From the NCBI RefSeq assembly GCF_000721235.1, contig NZ_JOFH01000027.1, positions 186,001 to 250,000 of the forward strand: 64,000 nucleotides of DNA, read 5' to 3'. Below are positions 7,315 through 15,450 of this stretch, piece by piece. How positions within the stretch are numbered: the stretch's first letter is position 1; each line of letters starts with the position of its first letter. The notes beneath the pieces are model-generated. The model worked only from the letters and a program-made list of their open reading frames with translations. It was not told the DNA's origin and ran no database searches. The position numbers and the translations under genes were made by a program. The stretch comes from Streptomyces olivaceus. GTDB lineage: Bacteria; Actinomycetota; Actinomycetes; Streptomycetales; Streptomycetaceae.

Positions 7315-10300
7315 TCAGTCGAGCACCGGCGCCAGGAGCTCCTCGCCCGCCAGGACGCGCCACGCGGGGATCCGGATCACGCGGCCCACCGGGCACGTCT
7401 TCGCCCCGTGGCCCCCGGACGGAAGCCCGGTCAGGAGGTCGCCCCGCGCGTGGGTCAGCCGCAGGTGCCGTGCCGGGTTGGTACCGGGCGACGGGCCGAG
7501 GTCGATCAGGACCGCCGTGTTCTGCCCGGCCTCGGTGAACAGCAGGTCCACCGGGTGGCCGCCGACCACCGCCGCCCGCTCCAGGTCGGTGATCCCGCGC
7601 TCGGCGAGGTACTGCTGGAGCCGGTCGGCGAGTTCCTCGCGGAACCCGGTCGCCGGCGTGGCCGCCACCACCGGCCCCTCGGCCTCCTCGGTGTCCGCCC
7701 CCAGAAGCGCCGAACGTTCGGCGAGCAGGGTCGGCAGACCGCTCTGCCCCTGCCAAAATCCGTGCGCGCCCACGGTGATCAGCTGGGACTTCGCCCGGGT
7801 CACCGCCACGTTCCACAGATTGACCTGGCTCGCGACCCAATGGGTCGTCCTCGGCGGGGTGTTGTGCGTGGCCACGGGGCTCAGCACCATCACGTCGCGC
7901 TGCCCGCCCTGGAAGGCGTGCACGGTGCCGACCCGGACGCGATCGTCGTCGCGCCACACCCGCGCCAACGCCTCCTTCTGCGCCCGGAAGGGCGTGACCA
8001 CACCCACGGTGGCGTCCTGCGGCAGCCGCTCCAGCAGTTCGTCCACCACCCGTCGTACCGCCTCCGCCTCCGCCTGGTTGCGCCAGGACCGCCCGTTGCC
8101 ACCCAGCGCCGACTCGCCGCGCGGCACGTCGACCCAGCCCAGCGCGGGCGCCGGATCGGCCTCTCCCGCCGGGTCGACGGCCGGGACCTGCCGCCGTACG
8201 TCGGTGAGCACCTGCAACTGGCCCGCGTAGCAGTAGCCGTTGACGATGTCGGCGATCCGCGGGTGGCACCGGTAGTGCTCGTCGAGGAGCAACGCGGAGT
8301 CACCGTGCTGCTCGGCCGCGTGGTACGAGGAGTAGACGTGGTAGGTGAGCCGGTGGTGTTCCAGCTGCGCCGCGCTCAGCCCGGCCCGGACCCGCGCCCG
8401 CTGTTCCTGCTGGGGTGACACGCCGGGGATGTGCCCCAGCTGCATCGGATCGCCGATGATCAGCGCCCTTCGGGCCCGGAACAGCAGGGGAAGCACCGAC
8501 GGGATGGAACACTGGCTCGCCTCGTCGATGACGACGAGGTCGAACAGCTTCGGGGTCAGTTGCAGCTGCCGCACCGAGTGCGTGCTGACGGCCCACCCCT
8601 TGATGTGTGCCATGAGGTTCTTCTGGCTGCGCTGGAAGCCCGAGCGGCTCCGCAGTGCCTGGAGCCGCTGCTGCATGAGCGCCCGCCCTCGCGTCAACGC
8701 CTCGGCGGACAGCGCCCGCGACAGTTCCGCCGACAGTTCGGAGAGCGTGCCGGCCGCCTCCAGCCGTGACCGTCGCAGCCCGTCCTCGTCCCATCCCGTC
8801 TGCCGGGGGACCAGCGCCCGCACCTCCCGTTCCACCGCCACGGTGTCCGCCAGCGACTCCAGCAACTCAGCCGGAACCGGCCGCCCGGTCGCCCACTCCG
8901 GCCACGACGGCAGGTCCGGCCGATCCGGTACGTCCGGTCGATCCTCTTCCGTGCCGGCGGTCGCCGCCGCGACGAGCGCGGCCAGCGCCCGTCCCCGACG
9001 CCACGGGCCGAACAGCCACCAAGGGGCACCGGCCACCTTCCGCGCCCGGTCCTCCCAGCGCCCCAGAGCGACCGAACCGTCCTCGCCCGCCGCCGCCCAC
9101 ACCCGTTCGAGGAGCGGCAGCGGCAGTTCCAGCGCTTCCGCCCGTTCCGACCGGTCCCGGAGCAGCTCCAGCAGGCGCCCCTCCTCGCCGACGTGTCGCG
9201 CGGCCTGCGCCTCCAGCCCCTCGGCGGTCTTGCGCGCGCTGCGCAACTGCCCGCCCACGGTGGCCGAACCGCGTTGCGGCGCCTGGACGGGCTCGCCCAG
9301 CAGCCCTTCCAGCTTGGCCGCCTCCCGCACCAGTGCCTCGGTGTTGCCCGTCCGCATCAGCAGCCCGGGAGCGATGTCGTCGCAGCGTTCGGCGACGACG
9401 TCCACGGCCTCGTTGTTCGTCGAGGCGACCAGCACGGACTGCCCGGCGGCGACACAGGTGGTGACGACGGCGGTGACGACCTCGCTCTTGCCCGTGCCGG
9501 GCGGCCCGGTCGCCACCGTCAGGGGCCGCGTCATCGCCGAGGAGATGACCGACTCCTGGCTCTCGTTGCACGGCCCCGGAGCCACCACAGTGACGGACGC
9601 GCCCCGCGCACCGCCCTCGCCGCCGCTCAGCAGGGCGTCCAGGGCGGTGCCGGGGATCTGCCCGGTCCGGGCCGACATCTGCAGCAGGTTGTCCACCAGA
9701 GCCTCGGTGGCCTTGGCCTCCACACCCGAGGGCACCAGCAGGACGGCCGCGTTGTGCGCGCCGGGCCGCAGCGCCTGCATCACGGTCCGTTCGCTGAGCG
9801 CGGACGGGTCGAGCGGCTCCAGTTCCGGCAACCCCAGCGCATCCAGCAACTCCCGTACGGCACGCAGCATCTGCGCGTCGTTGCCCTCCTGCCAGGACGG
9901 CTGCCAGTGTGCGATGAGGTCGGCCGCGTCGCCCGCTTCGAGGAGTTCCGAGACGACGCCCGTGTGCAAGGAGGGAACGCCACTGGGCCGGAGCACGTCC
10001 CGGCCCTCCTCGTCCGGGGCCAGTTCCATCTGCTGGATGAGCAGCGGCGCCAGCTCCACCGTCGTACGCCGCCCCCGGGCCCCGCCGTCGCGTACCGGCA
10101 GGGTGATCGCGGGGTAGCCGTACCAGTACTCCTGCTGCCTCCCCGTGTCACCGCCGCTCGCACCGGCCGGCTTGCCCTGCGGCTTGGGCAGCTCCCCCGG
10201 TGCGGGAAAGACGGCACCCCGGCCGGACTGGATGGTTTCCTCGCCCTGACCCAGCAGGAAGTACTTCGAGCCGCGCCCGCTGTCCCGGTCGGGCCGCATG

Positions 10301-11235
10301 CCGGCCGCCGACGTAGCGGCGAGGCACTGCGCGTAGTACCGCAGCAGCCGCTCCCAGTCGACGCCGTCCCGGGCATCGAGCGCGGCCAGTTCCTGGGCCT
10401 TCAGCAGGGCGGGGGATCTCCGGGCCGCCTCGGCCGCGTCGCGCGGCAGCGCCGGGAGGCGCACCGGACGGGCCACCGACCGGGCGAAGGGCAACTGGTT
10501 CGTGGCCCTGATCGTGGACTTGGTGGGCCGCTGCTCCTCCGGTACGCCGTCGCGCCTCATCTGCGCGGTCAGGTACTCGAAGAGGTCGTCCGGAGTGATC
10601 CAGCCGCCTTCCTTGATCCGTCCGTTGCGCAGCCCCTCCACGATCTCCCCGGTGAACCGGGACGTACCGAGACTCGAACCCTCCGGCGCCATCGCGGACG
10701 CGGACTGGAGGGCGTCGGACGCGGTGATGAAGTACACGCCCGTCGGCCGTAGCAGCGTGCTCGGCGCGGGCCGGGCACGCTCCTCCGCCGGCCCCTTCGC
10801 GGTCCATCCCTGGACGACGGAGCCGCTGGAGCAGCAGTCCAGCAGCACCAGCTTCGAGGCGGCCCGGCACGACTGGAGCATCCGTTCCAGGAACTCCGCC
10901 GGGACCGCCGTACCCGGCAGGTCGCCCGGGTCGGTGTCCCGGGTCAGGAAGTACAGCTGGTTGTCGTCCTCGCAGAACTCGCCGTGCCCGCTGAAGTACA
11001 GCAGTGCCGTCTCGCTGGGCTGCCGCGCGTTCAGGAACGTCTCGACGGCGTGCAGCATCTCCGCGCGCGTCGGCTCGGCGACCGTCGCGCAGTCGTTGTA
11101 CATGCCGATCTCGGTGTTCTCCAGCACGGCCCGCATGTAGTGCAGATCGGCGCGCACGGGCGGCAGATCTCGGTACGCGTCACTGTCGTACGTGGACACG
11201 CCCACGAGCATGGCGAACCGGTCGTTGTCGGTCAT
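7315..11235 (-). CDS. Caspase-like protease fused to SF1 (UPF1/DNA2-type) helicase
   Basis: This is a single 1306-residue protein. Residues ~5-250 form a caspase/metacaspase-like domain (peptidase C14) with His84 in YFSGHGE and Cys135 in LLDCCSSGS. A linker of about 300 residues without recognised motifs (~260-555) follows. An SF1 helicase then starts: Walker A GPPGTGKS (578-585), Walker B VVIDEASQC (903-911), GDPMQLGHIPG, DEHYRCHP, GTVHAFQGGQRD and NVAVTRAKSQL. A long helical insert separates Walker A and B. The last ~110 residues, containing GGHPVDLLF and TAVLIDLG, weakly resemble a Vsr/restriction-nuclease-like fold. All catalytic motifs are intact. The gene begins 6 bp after the EACC1 gene stops, so the two are co-transcribed. 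Families of this architecture are predicted conflict effectors; I infer that nucleic-acid sensing by the helicase triggers proteolysis. Confidence 0.93.
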   Translation of the reverse strand: MTDNDRFAMLVGVSTYDSDAYRDLPPVRADLHYMRAVLENTEIGMYNDCATVAEPTRAEMLHAVETFLNARQPSETALLYFSGHGEFCEDDNQLYFLTRDTDPGDLPGTAVPAEFLERMLQSCRAASKLVLLDCCSSGSVVQGWTAKGPAEERARPAPSTLLRPTGVYFITASDALQSASAMAPEGSSLGTSRFTGEIVEGLRNGRIKEGGWITPDDLFEYLTAQMRRDGVPEEQRPTKSTIRATNQLPFARSVARPVRLPALPRDAAEAARRSPALLKAQELAALDARDGVDWERLLRYYAQCLAATSAAGMRPDRDSGRGSKYFLLGQGEETIQSGRGAVFPAPGELPKPQGKPAGASGGDTGRQQEYWYGYPAITLPVRDGGARGRRTTVELAPLLIQQMELAPDEEGRDVLRPSGVPSLHTGVVSELLEAGDAADLIAHWQPSWQEGNDAQMLRAVRELLDALGLPELEPLDPSALSERTVMQALRPGAHNAAVLLVPSGVEAKATEALVDNLLQMSARTGQIPGTALDALLSGGEGGARGASVTVVAPGPCNESQESVISSAMTRPLTVATGPPGTGKSEVVTAVVTTCVAAGQSVLVASTNNEAVDVVAERCDDIAPGLLMRTGNTEALVREAAKLEGLLGEPVQAPQRGSATVGGQLRSARKTAEGLEAQAARHVGEEGRLLELLRDRSERAEALELPLPLLERVWAAAGEDGSVALGRWEDRARKVAGAPWWLFGPWRRGRALAALVAAATAGTEEDRPDVPDRPDLPSWPEWATGRPVPAELLESLADTVAVEREVRALVPRQTGWDEDGLRRSRLEAAGTLSELSAELSRALSAEALTRGRALMQQRLQALRSRSGFQRSQKNLMAHIKGWAVSTHSVRQLQLTPKLFDLVVIDEASQCSIPSVLPLLFRARRALIIGDPMQLGHIPGVSPQQEQRARVRAGLSAAQLEHHRLTYHVYSSYHAAEQHGDSALLLDEHYRCHPRIADIVNGYCYAGQLQVLTDVRRQVPAVDPAGEADPAPALGWVDVPRGESALGGNGRSWRNQAEAEAVRRVVDELLERLPQDATVGVVTPFRAQKEALARVWRDDDRVRVGTVHAFQGGQRDVMVLSPVATHNTPPRTTHWVASQVNLWNVAVTRAKSQLITVGAHGFWQGQSGLPTLLAERSALLGADTEEAEGPVVAATPATGFREELADRLQQYLAERGITDLERAAVVGGHPVDLLFTEAGQNTAVLIDLGPSPGTNPARHLRLTHARGDLLTGLPSGGHGAKTCPVGRVIRIPAWRVLAGEELLAPVLD

Positions 11236-11241
11236 CCGCGC

Positions 11242-11673
11242 TCAGCCCGCCGCAGGGCTGTCGCCGGACCCGTCGAGCTCCGTGCGGCGGGGTGCCTCAC
11301 CGCCGCCCGCGAGGAACCGTACGATCCGCTCGTCGTCCTCGCGGGCCTCCTTCCCGGTGATGTGCAGGGTCGCCCCGTCCGGCCGCTTCACGACGATCGT
11401 CCGCTGTGGCACCCGTGCCAGCCAGATCTGCACCCCGGCGGCGACCAGCGATCCGGCGCTGATCAGTACGCCGATGGTGTCGGCAGTGAGCCCGCCCTTG
11501 AGTGACACGTCGGCCGGCGCGACCGTGTCCCGCCGGGGAACGTCCAGCGCCGCCTCTGGATCGGTGTCGGCGATCTGCGTGAGCAGCTCCCGTGCTTCCT
11601 TACGCGCGCGCAACGGGTCATCGTCGAGGATGGAGATCCGGTACCCGGTATGTTCCTCGGGCGTGGTGGTCAC
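11242..11673 (-). CDS. EACC1 family protein (effector-associated constant component 1)
   Basis: This is a 143-residue small protein. The layout matches what I know of EACC1: an N-terminal strand (YRISILDDDP), a helix, a central hydrophobic helix (DTIGVLISAGSLVAAGVQIWLARVP), then a short beta-rich tail (RTIVVKRPDGATLHITGKE). GTG 11673 is chosen because GAGGGGA lies seven bases upstream; longer readings have no such site. EACC1 genes were described by comparative genomics as near-constant partners of caspase, trypsin or other effector genes in multicellular bacteria, with unknown biochemistry. Here the stop is 6 bp from the caspase-helicase start, fitting that rule. The central helix may insert into a membrane or pack against a partner; I cannot tell which. 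Confidence 0.8.
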   Translation of the reverse strand: MTTTPEEHTGYRISILDDDPLRARKEARELLTQIADTDPEAALDVPRRDTVAPADVSLKGGLTADTIGVLISAGSLVAAGVQIWLARVPQRTIVVKRPDGATLHITGKEAREDDERIVRFLAGGGEAPRRTELDGSGDSPAAG

Positions 11674-11770
11674 AGCGCGTCCCCTCGATCTGCGGTGTGC
11701 CTGGTGGAGGCATGAGCGGACGACGATAGTCGGCGGGTTCGACAGCGGGCGCCCGTGTTTCCGAAACCCG

Positions 11771-12280
11771 TCAGGCGTTGGCGGGAAAGTGACCGATGGG
11801 AGACGGAGCGGGGGCCTCCCCGGGCAGCCATAGTTCCGCCCAGGCGGTCTTGCCGGGCCCGTCGGCGCGAGGAGCGACGGCCCAACGGGTCGCCAGTTGG
11901 GCGACGATGAGCAGACCCCGCCCTGACTCCTCTTCGCCGGACGGCTCCTGGATGGTGAGCAGCGGTACGCGTTCGGTGCGGGTGTCGGTGACCTCGACCC
12001 GCAGGGTGCGCGGGCCGCCGGCGGTCTCGGCCAGCCGTAGGTGGAAGTCCCGCCCGGCGACATGCCCGTGCCGTACGGCGTTGGCGGCCAGCTCCGACGT
12101 GATCAGCGACAGCGTCTCGTTGGCGTCGCCGGTGTACGGGTAGCCCCAGGAGTCCAGCCGGTGGGAGACGAGGCGACGGGCGAGGCGTGCACCGCGGGTG
12201 GACGACGTGAACCGCATCGCGAACTCGCGGCTGACAGGGCAGGGCGCCGCCCCCGGTGCGGGGGAAGTTTCGTTGTTCAT
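11771..12280 (-). CDS. Anti-sigma-factor-type ATP-binding protein (HATPase_c)
   Basis: This ~169-residue regulatory kinase-like protein has the GHKL ATP-binding fold of RsbW/SpoIIAB relatives that are common in Streptomyces. The N box is visible as LITSELAANAVRHG, the G1 box as VEVTDTR and the G2 box as ESGRGLLIVAQLA. ATG 12280 is used; GTG 12289 is equally possible and neither has a clear ribosome-binding site. The gene is divergent from an XRE/DUF397 pair, the standard Streptomyces arrangement for this regulatory trio. It lies 97 bp upstream of the EACC1 start on the same strand, so it could be the first gene of the EACC1/caspase-helicase unit. Confidence 0.88.
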   Translation of the reverse strand: MNNETSPAPGAAPCPVSREFAMRFTSSTRGARLARRLVSHRLDSWGYPYTGDANETLSLITSELAANAVRHGHVAGRDFHLRLAETAGGPRTLRVEVTDTRTERVPLLTIQEPSGEEESGRGLLIVAQLATRWAVAPRADGPGKTAWAELWLPGEAPAPSPIGHFPANA

Positions 12281-12427
12281 GTGGTCCACGCTGACGTGCC
12301 GGTTCTACCGTGACGAGACACGACGTGCACACGCGCGGTAGCTGTAGGTGACGGGTCGGTGCGTGTAGGCGGGGCGGAGCGTGACGGTCGGCGCGGGGGC
12401 GCGTTGGCCGGGGAGGCGGTGCGGAGC

Positions 12428-13291
12428 ATGAGCGAGGTGGCTGGATTGGCCGAGGAGGAGTCCGGGGCGGAGGGGGAGGAGCGGGAGCCGGGGGTGGGCT
12501 CCGGCATCTTGCGGGTCTTCGGGCGTCAGTTGAAGCGGTTCCGGGTACGAGCGGGGCTGGAGCGGGCCGTGTTCGGCTCGACGACCGGTTACTCCGTGTC
12601 GACCATCGCCGCGTACGAGCAGGGGCGCCGGGTGCCGCCGCCGAAGTTCATCGACCAGGCGGATGAGGTGCTGGACGCGGGTGGGGTCCTCCAGGAGATG
12701 AAGGAGGAGGTTGCGCGAGCGCAGTATCCCGCGTTCTTTCGGGATGCGGCCAGGTTGGAGGCTGAGGCGGTCGAGGTGTGGGTGTACGCGACCCAAGCTG
12801 TGCCTGGACTGCTTCAGACCGAGGAGTACATGCGGGCTGTATTCGGCATGTGGCGCCCATTGCTGGACGAGGAAACCGTGGAACAGAGGGTGGCGGCGCG
12901 TCTGACTCGCCAGCACATCTTCGATCGGAAGCCAGGGGCGCTGCTCAGCTTCGTGCTGGACGAGGCAGTGTTGCGTAGGCCGCTTGGTGGCTGGGGAGTC
13001 ATGCGCGGCCAACTGGAGCACCTGATGCTGGTTGCCGAGTTCCGGAACGTAGAAGTTCAGGTGCTGCCACTGGACCGGGACGACAACGCCGGGGTTGACG
13101 GACCGTTCACCGTGTTGCAGCGTGCGGATGGCGATCAAGTGGCTTACCTGGAGGCCCAGGGACGCAGCACAATGGTCAGCGACCGGCGCGAGGTCCAGGG
13201 AATCGTGTCGCGCTACGGGATCGTCCGTGCGCAGGCTCTCACCCCACGCGAGTCGCTGGCGTTCGTCGAAAAGCTGCTTGGAGAGGTGTGA
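12428..13291 (+). CDS. XRE-family regulator with DUF5753 domain
   Basis: This 287-residue protein starts with a helix-turn-helix (residues ~25-85: FGRQLKRFRVRAGLER to STIAAYEQGRRVPP). A long DUF5753-type domain follows, with the usual landmarks QAVPGLLQTEEYMRA, a VLDEAVLRRPLGG segment and a C-terminal helical tail. The family works with a small DUF397 protein encoded immediately downstream; here the stop overlaps the DUF397 start by 4 bp (GTGTGA). ATG 12428 is preferred over the GTG at 12359 because a GGGGAGG lies at a usable distance and homologues usually begin shortly before the HTH. The pair likely controls itself and possibly neighbouring genes. Target sites are not evident. Confidence 0.88.
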   Translation: MSEVAGLAEEESGAEGEEREPGVGSGILRVFGRQLKRFRVRAGLERAVFGSTTGYSVSTIAAYEQGRRVPPPKFIDQADEVLDAGGVLQEMKEEVARAQYPAFFRDAARLEAEAVEVWVYATQAVPGLLQTEEYMRAVFGMWRPLLDEETVEQRVAARLTRQHIFDRKPGALLSFVLDEAVLRRPLGGWGVMRGQLEHLMLVAEFRNVEVQVLPLDRDDNAGVDGPFTVLQRADGDQVAYLEAQGRSTMVSDRREVQGIVSRYGIVRAQALTPRESLAFVEKLLGEV

Positions 13292-13488
13292 AGGTGAAAA
13301 CTACGGGCGCGGCGGTGGAACTGCACTGGTTCAGGAGCAGCTACAGCGGTGGGGCCGGGGGCGAGTGCGTCGAGGTGGCCGCCTGTCCTCAGGCGATCCA
13401 CGTGCGCGACTCCAAGGACATAGCCCGCCGTGGCATTTCAGTCGACGAGGTGGCCTGGAAAGCGTTTGTAGGCTTCGCCGTCAGGTAG
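13288..13488 (+). CDS. DUF397 domain-containing protein
   Basis: A 66-residue protein with the DUF397 pattern: WFRSSYSGGAGGECVEVA, then VRDSKD near the middle and a short tail including VDEVAWKAFVGF. It starts at GTG 13288 inside the last codons of the XRE gene, so translation is coupled. DUF397 proteins are small partners of XRE/DUF5753 regulators in actinomycetes and are thought to modulate DNA binding. A strong terminator follows 11 bp after the stop. Confidence 0.9.
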   Translation: MKVKTTGAAVELHWFRSSYSGGAGGECVEVAACPQAIHVRDSKDIARRGISVDEVAWKAFVGFAVR

Positions 13489-13499
13489 AGCGTCGAGGG

Positions 13500-13530
13500 T
13501 CTGCCCCCTGGCAAGGCGCCAGGGGGCAGA
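13500..13530. terminator. Intrinsic terminator hairpin, probably bidirectional
   Basis: Perfect 13-bp stem (TCTGCCCCCTGGC and its complement) with the five-base loop AAGGC. It lies between the DUF397 stop and the convergent gene remnant. Confidence 0.85.
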
Positions 13531-13554
13531 CCTGTGTCCGGCGAGGCTCGTCGA

Positions 13555-13767
13555 CTACGCCTGTACGGCTTCGCGGACGGGCGGTGTCCAGCGCCCGGCG
13601 GCGATCTCCGCGTCCAGGCGGGCCTGGAAGTGAGTGTGCGCGGCCCTCATCTCGGCCTCTCGGTCGGCCTTGTAGAAGGGAGCGTGGTAGCCCTCCGGGG
13701 GTGGCGTGCGCTCCGGCTCCTCCAGGTGGGCCAGGAGGTCGAGGTAGTCCTGCTTAGCCTCGCGCTT
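13555..13767 (-). pseudogene. 3' remnant of an unknown gene cut off by the IS element
   Basis: The minus strand reads a convincing protein C-terminus of about 70 residues: QDYLDLLAHLEEPERTPPPE, GYHAPFYKADREAEMRAAHT, then AGRWTPPVREAVQA and a stop. Codon use is Streptomyces-like. The reading is blocked upstream by an in-frame TGA at 13768-13770, right where the IS1380-type element begins, so the 5' part has been lost or separated. I do not recognise the family. Its position downstream of the RHS toxin gene (before the IS inserted) is where an immunity gene would be expected, but nothing in the sequence proves that role. Confidence 0.5.
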
Positions 13768-13779
13768 TCACCAAGCGGG

Positions 13780-15425
13780 GTGTCCGAGGTTTGATCAAAT
13801 AAGCGGAGAGTGCTCCTGACCTGCAACGATGGGACTTGTCTAGGGTCCTGTTGACTGCACGGGAAGAAACACTCTCCAGGTGAAGAAGCGTATCGGGTCG
13901 TACCCGCGTGTCCGTATCGAGGGCGGCGGCCGGGGGCGTGGTCTCGCAGGCCGGGGGCGTGCTGCTGGTCGAGACCGTCCGCAAGGCCGGCTTGGACACC
14001 GCGATATCAGCGGCGCTGACGCCGTGGCGGAAGGCCCGGGCGGTGCACGATCCAGGCAAGATCCTGCTGGACGTGGCCCTGGCGGTCGTGTTGGGCGGGG
14101 ACTGCCTCGCGGATGTCGCCATGCTGCGGGCCGAGCCGGCTGTGTTCGGGCCGGTGGCCTCCGACCCGACGGTCTCCCGCCTCGTCAACTCCCTCGCCGC
14201 CTCCGGCGAGGAAGCATGGGCGGCGATCCGTGCCGCGCGGGCCGAAGCACGCGACCGGGCCTGGCGGTTGGCCGGCCGGGATGCGCCTGATGCGGGCGGG
14301 ACGGTGACCGTCGACCTCGACGGGGTGCTGGTTGTCGCGCACTCCGACAAGGAGGACGCCGCACCGACCTGGAAGCGGACCTACGGCCATCATCCGCTGA
14401 TGGGGTTCGTGGACCACGGACCGGGCGGCACCGGTGAGCCGGTGGTGGCCCTGCTCAGGCCGGGCAACGCGGGTTCGAACACCGCCGCCGACCACGTCAC
14501 CGCCGCCCAACTGGCCTTGGCCCAGCTGCCGAAGAAGTACCGGCGCGGGCGCCGGACCCTGATCCGCACCGATTCCGCGGGCGGCACTCACGACTTCGTC
14601 GCATGGCTCGCCCGGCGGGGACGGTGGCTGTCCTACTCCGTCGGCATGGTGATCACCGACGCGATCCACCAGCACGTGCTCAAGGTTCCCGCCTCGGCCT
14701 GGACGGCGGCCGTCGAGGCGGACGGCGAGGTCCGGGACGGTGCCTGGGTCGCCGAGCTCACCGGAGACGTCCTGGACGGCCGGCCCACGGGCATGCGGCT
14801 GATTGTCAGGAAGGAACGGCCGCACCCAGGAGCCCAGTTGCGGCTCACGGATGCGGACGGCATGAGGCTGACCTGCTTTGCCACCAACACCACGGGGCGC
14901 CCAATCGCCGAGCTCGAGCTCCGTCACCGGCTGCGGGCCCGGGCCGAGGACCGCATCCGGGCCGCCCGGGCCACCGGCCTGCGGAACCTTCCCCTGCACG
15001 ACACCGCCCAGAACCGCATCTGGCTGGAGATCATGCAGATCGCACTGGACCTGCCGGCCTGGATGCCGATGCTCGCGCTGACCGGAAAGGCCCGCCTCTG
15101 GGAACCCCGCCGCCTGCGACTCCGACTGTTCACCACGGCCGGACAGCTCGTCACCACCGGCCGTCGGCGGATCATCCGACTGGCCGGACACTGGCCCTGG
15201 ACCAGCCACATCACCGCCGCCCTCGACCGACTCGCACTCCTACCGAACCCCGGCTGACCAGCGAATCCACCCGCCCCTACGAAAGAACCCTCCAACCGGA
15301 GCAGTGGAACCCGGCGTCCACCCGAGACGACACTCGGACCCTCAACCTGCCCAGCCTCCGCCACCAGCAACAAGATGGGCCGCCGACTCCGTCGGCGACC
15401 CATCAAGAAAGATCGAGGTTAGACC
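13780..15425 (+). mobile_element. IS1380-family insertion sequence
   Basis: A ~1.6-kb unit containing one transposase gene with short flanks. The leader from about 13790 (TTTGATCAAATAAGCGG through GACTTGTCTAGGGTCCTG) resembles leaders of other Streptomyces IS1380-like elements as I remember them. The right end lies before about 15425, close to the RHS stop. I could not confirm terminal inverted repeats or a target duplication by eye, so both ends are approximate. A loosely similar CGAGGTT-GA-C string occurs near each end. Confidence 0.6.
13908..15257 (+). CDS. IS1380-family transposase (N-terminus shifted by a G5 tract)
   Basis: The 449-residue frame carries the DDE transposase features of the IS1380 group: the N-terminal VVSQAGGVLLVETVRKAGLD, DPTVSRLVNSL, the first catalytic Asp in VTVDLDGVLVV, a second in LIRTDSAGGTHDFV, and a C-terminal region with RHRLRARAEDRIRAA and NLPLHDTAQNRIWLEI. 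The usual N-terminus (KKRIGSYPRVRIEGGGR) is present from GTG 13880 but in another frame; removing one G from the G5 run at 13932-13936 would fuse the two. As written, translation must start at GTG 13908 and lose about 17 conserved residues. It may therefore be inactive, or the run may be a sequencing error. Confidence 0.88.
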   Translation: MSVSRAAAGGVVSQAGGVLLVETVRKAGLDTAISAALTPWRKARAVHDPGKILLDVALAVVLGGDCLADVAMLRAEPAVFGPVASDPTVSRLVNSLAASGEEAWAAIRAARAEARDRAWRLAGRDAPDAGGTVTVDLDGVLVVAHSDKEDAAPTWKRTYGHHPLMGFVDHGPGGTGEPVVALLRPGNAGSNTAADHVTAAQLALAQLPKKYRRGRRTLIRTDSAGGTHDFVAWLARRGRWLSYSVGMVITDAIHQHVLKVPASAWTAAVEADGEVRDGAWVAELTGDVLDGRPTGMRLIVRKERPHPGAQLRLTDADGMRLTCFATNTTGRPIAELELRHRLRARAEDRIRAARATGLRNLPLHDTAQNRIWLEIMQIALDLPAWMPMLALTGKARLWEPRRLRLRLFTTAGQLVTTGRRRIIRLAGHWPWTSHITAALDRLALLPNPG

Positions 15426-15450
15426 ACTCCGTGCCGGTCAGGCCGGTCTC

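Noticed and set aside
13780..15425. Exact terminal inverted repeats and target duplication of the IS
   Set aside because: Only a loose CGAGGTT-like similarity is visible at the ends; not good enough to define them.
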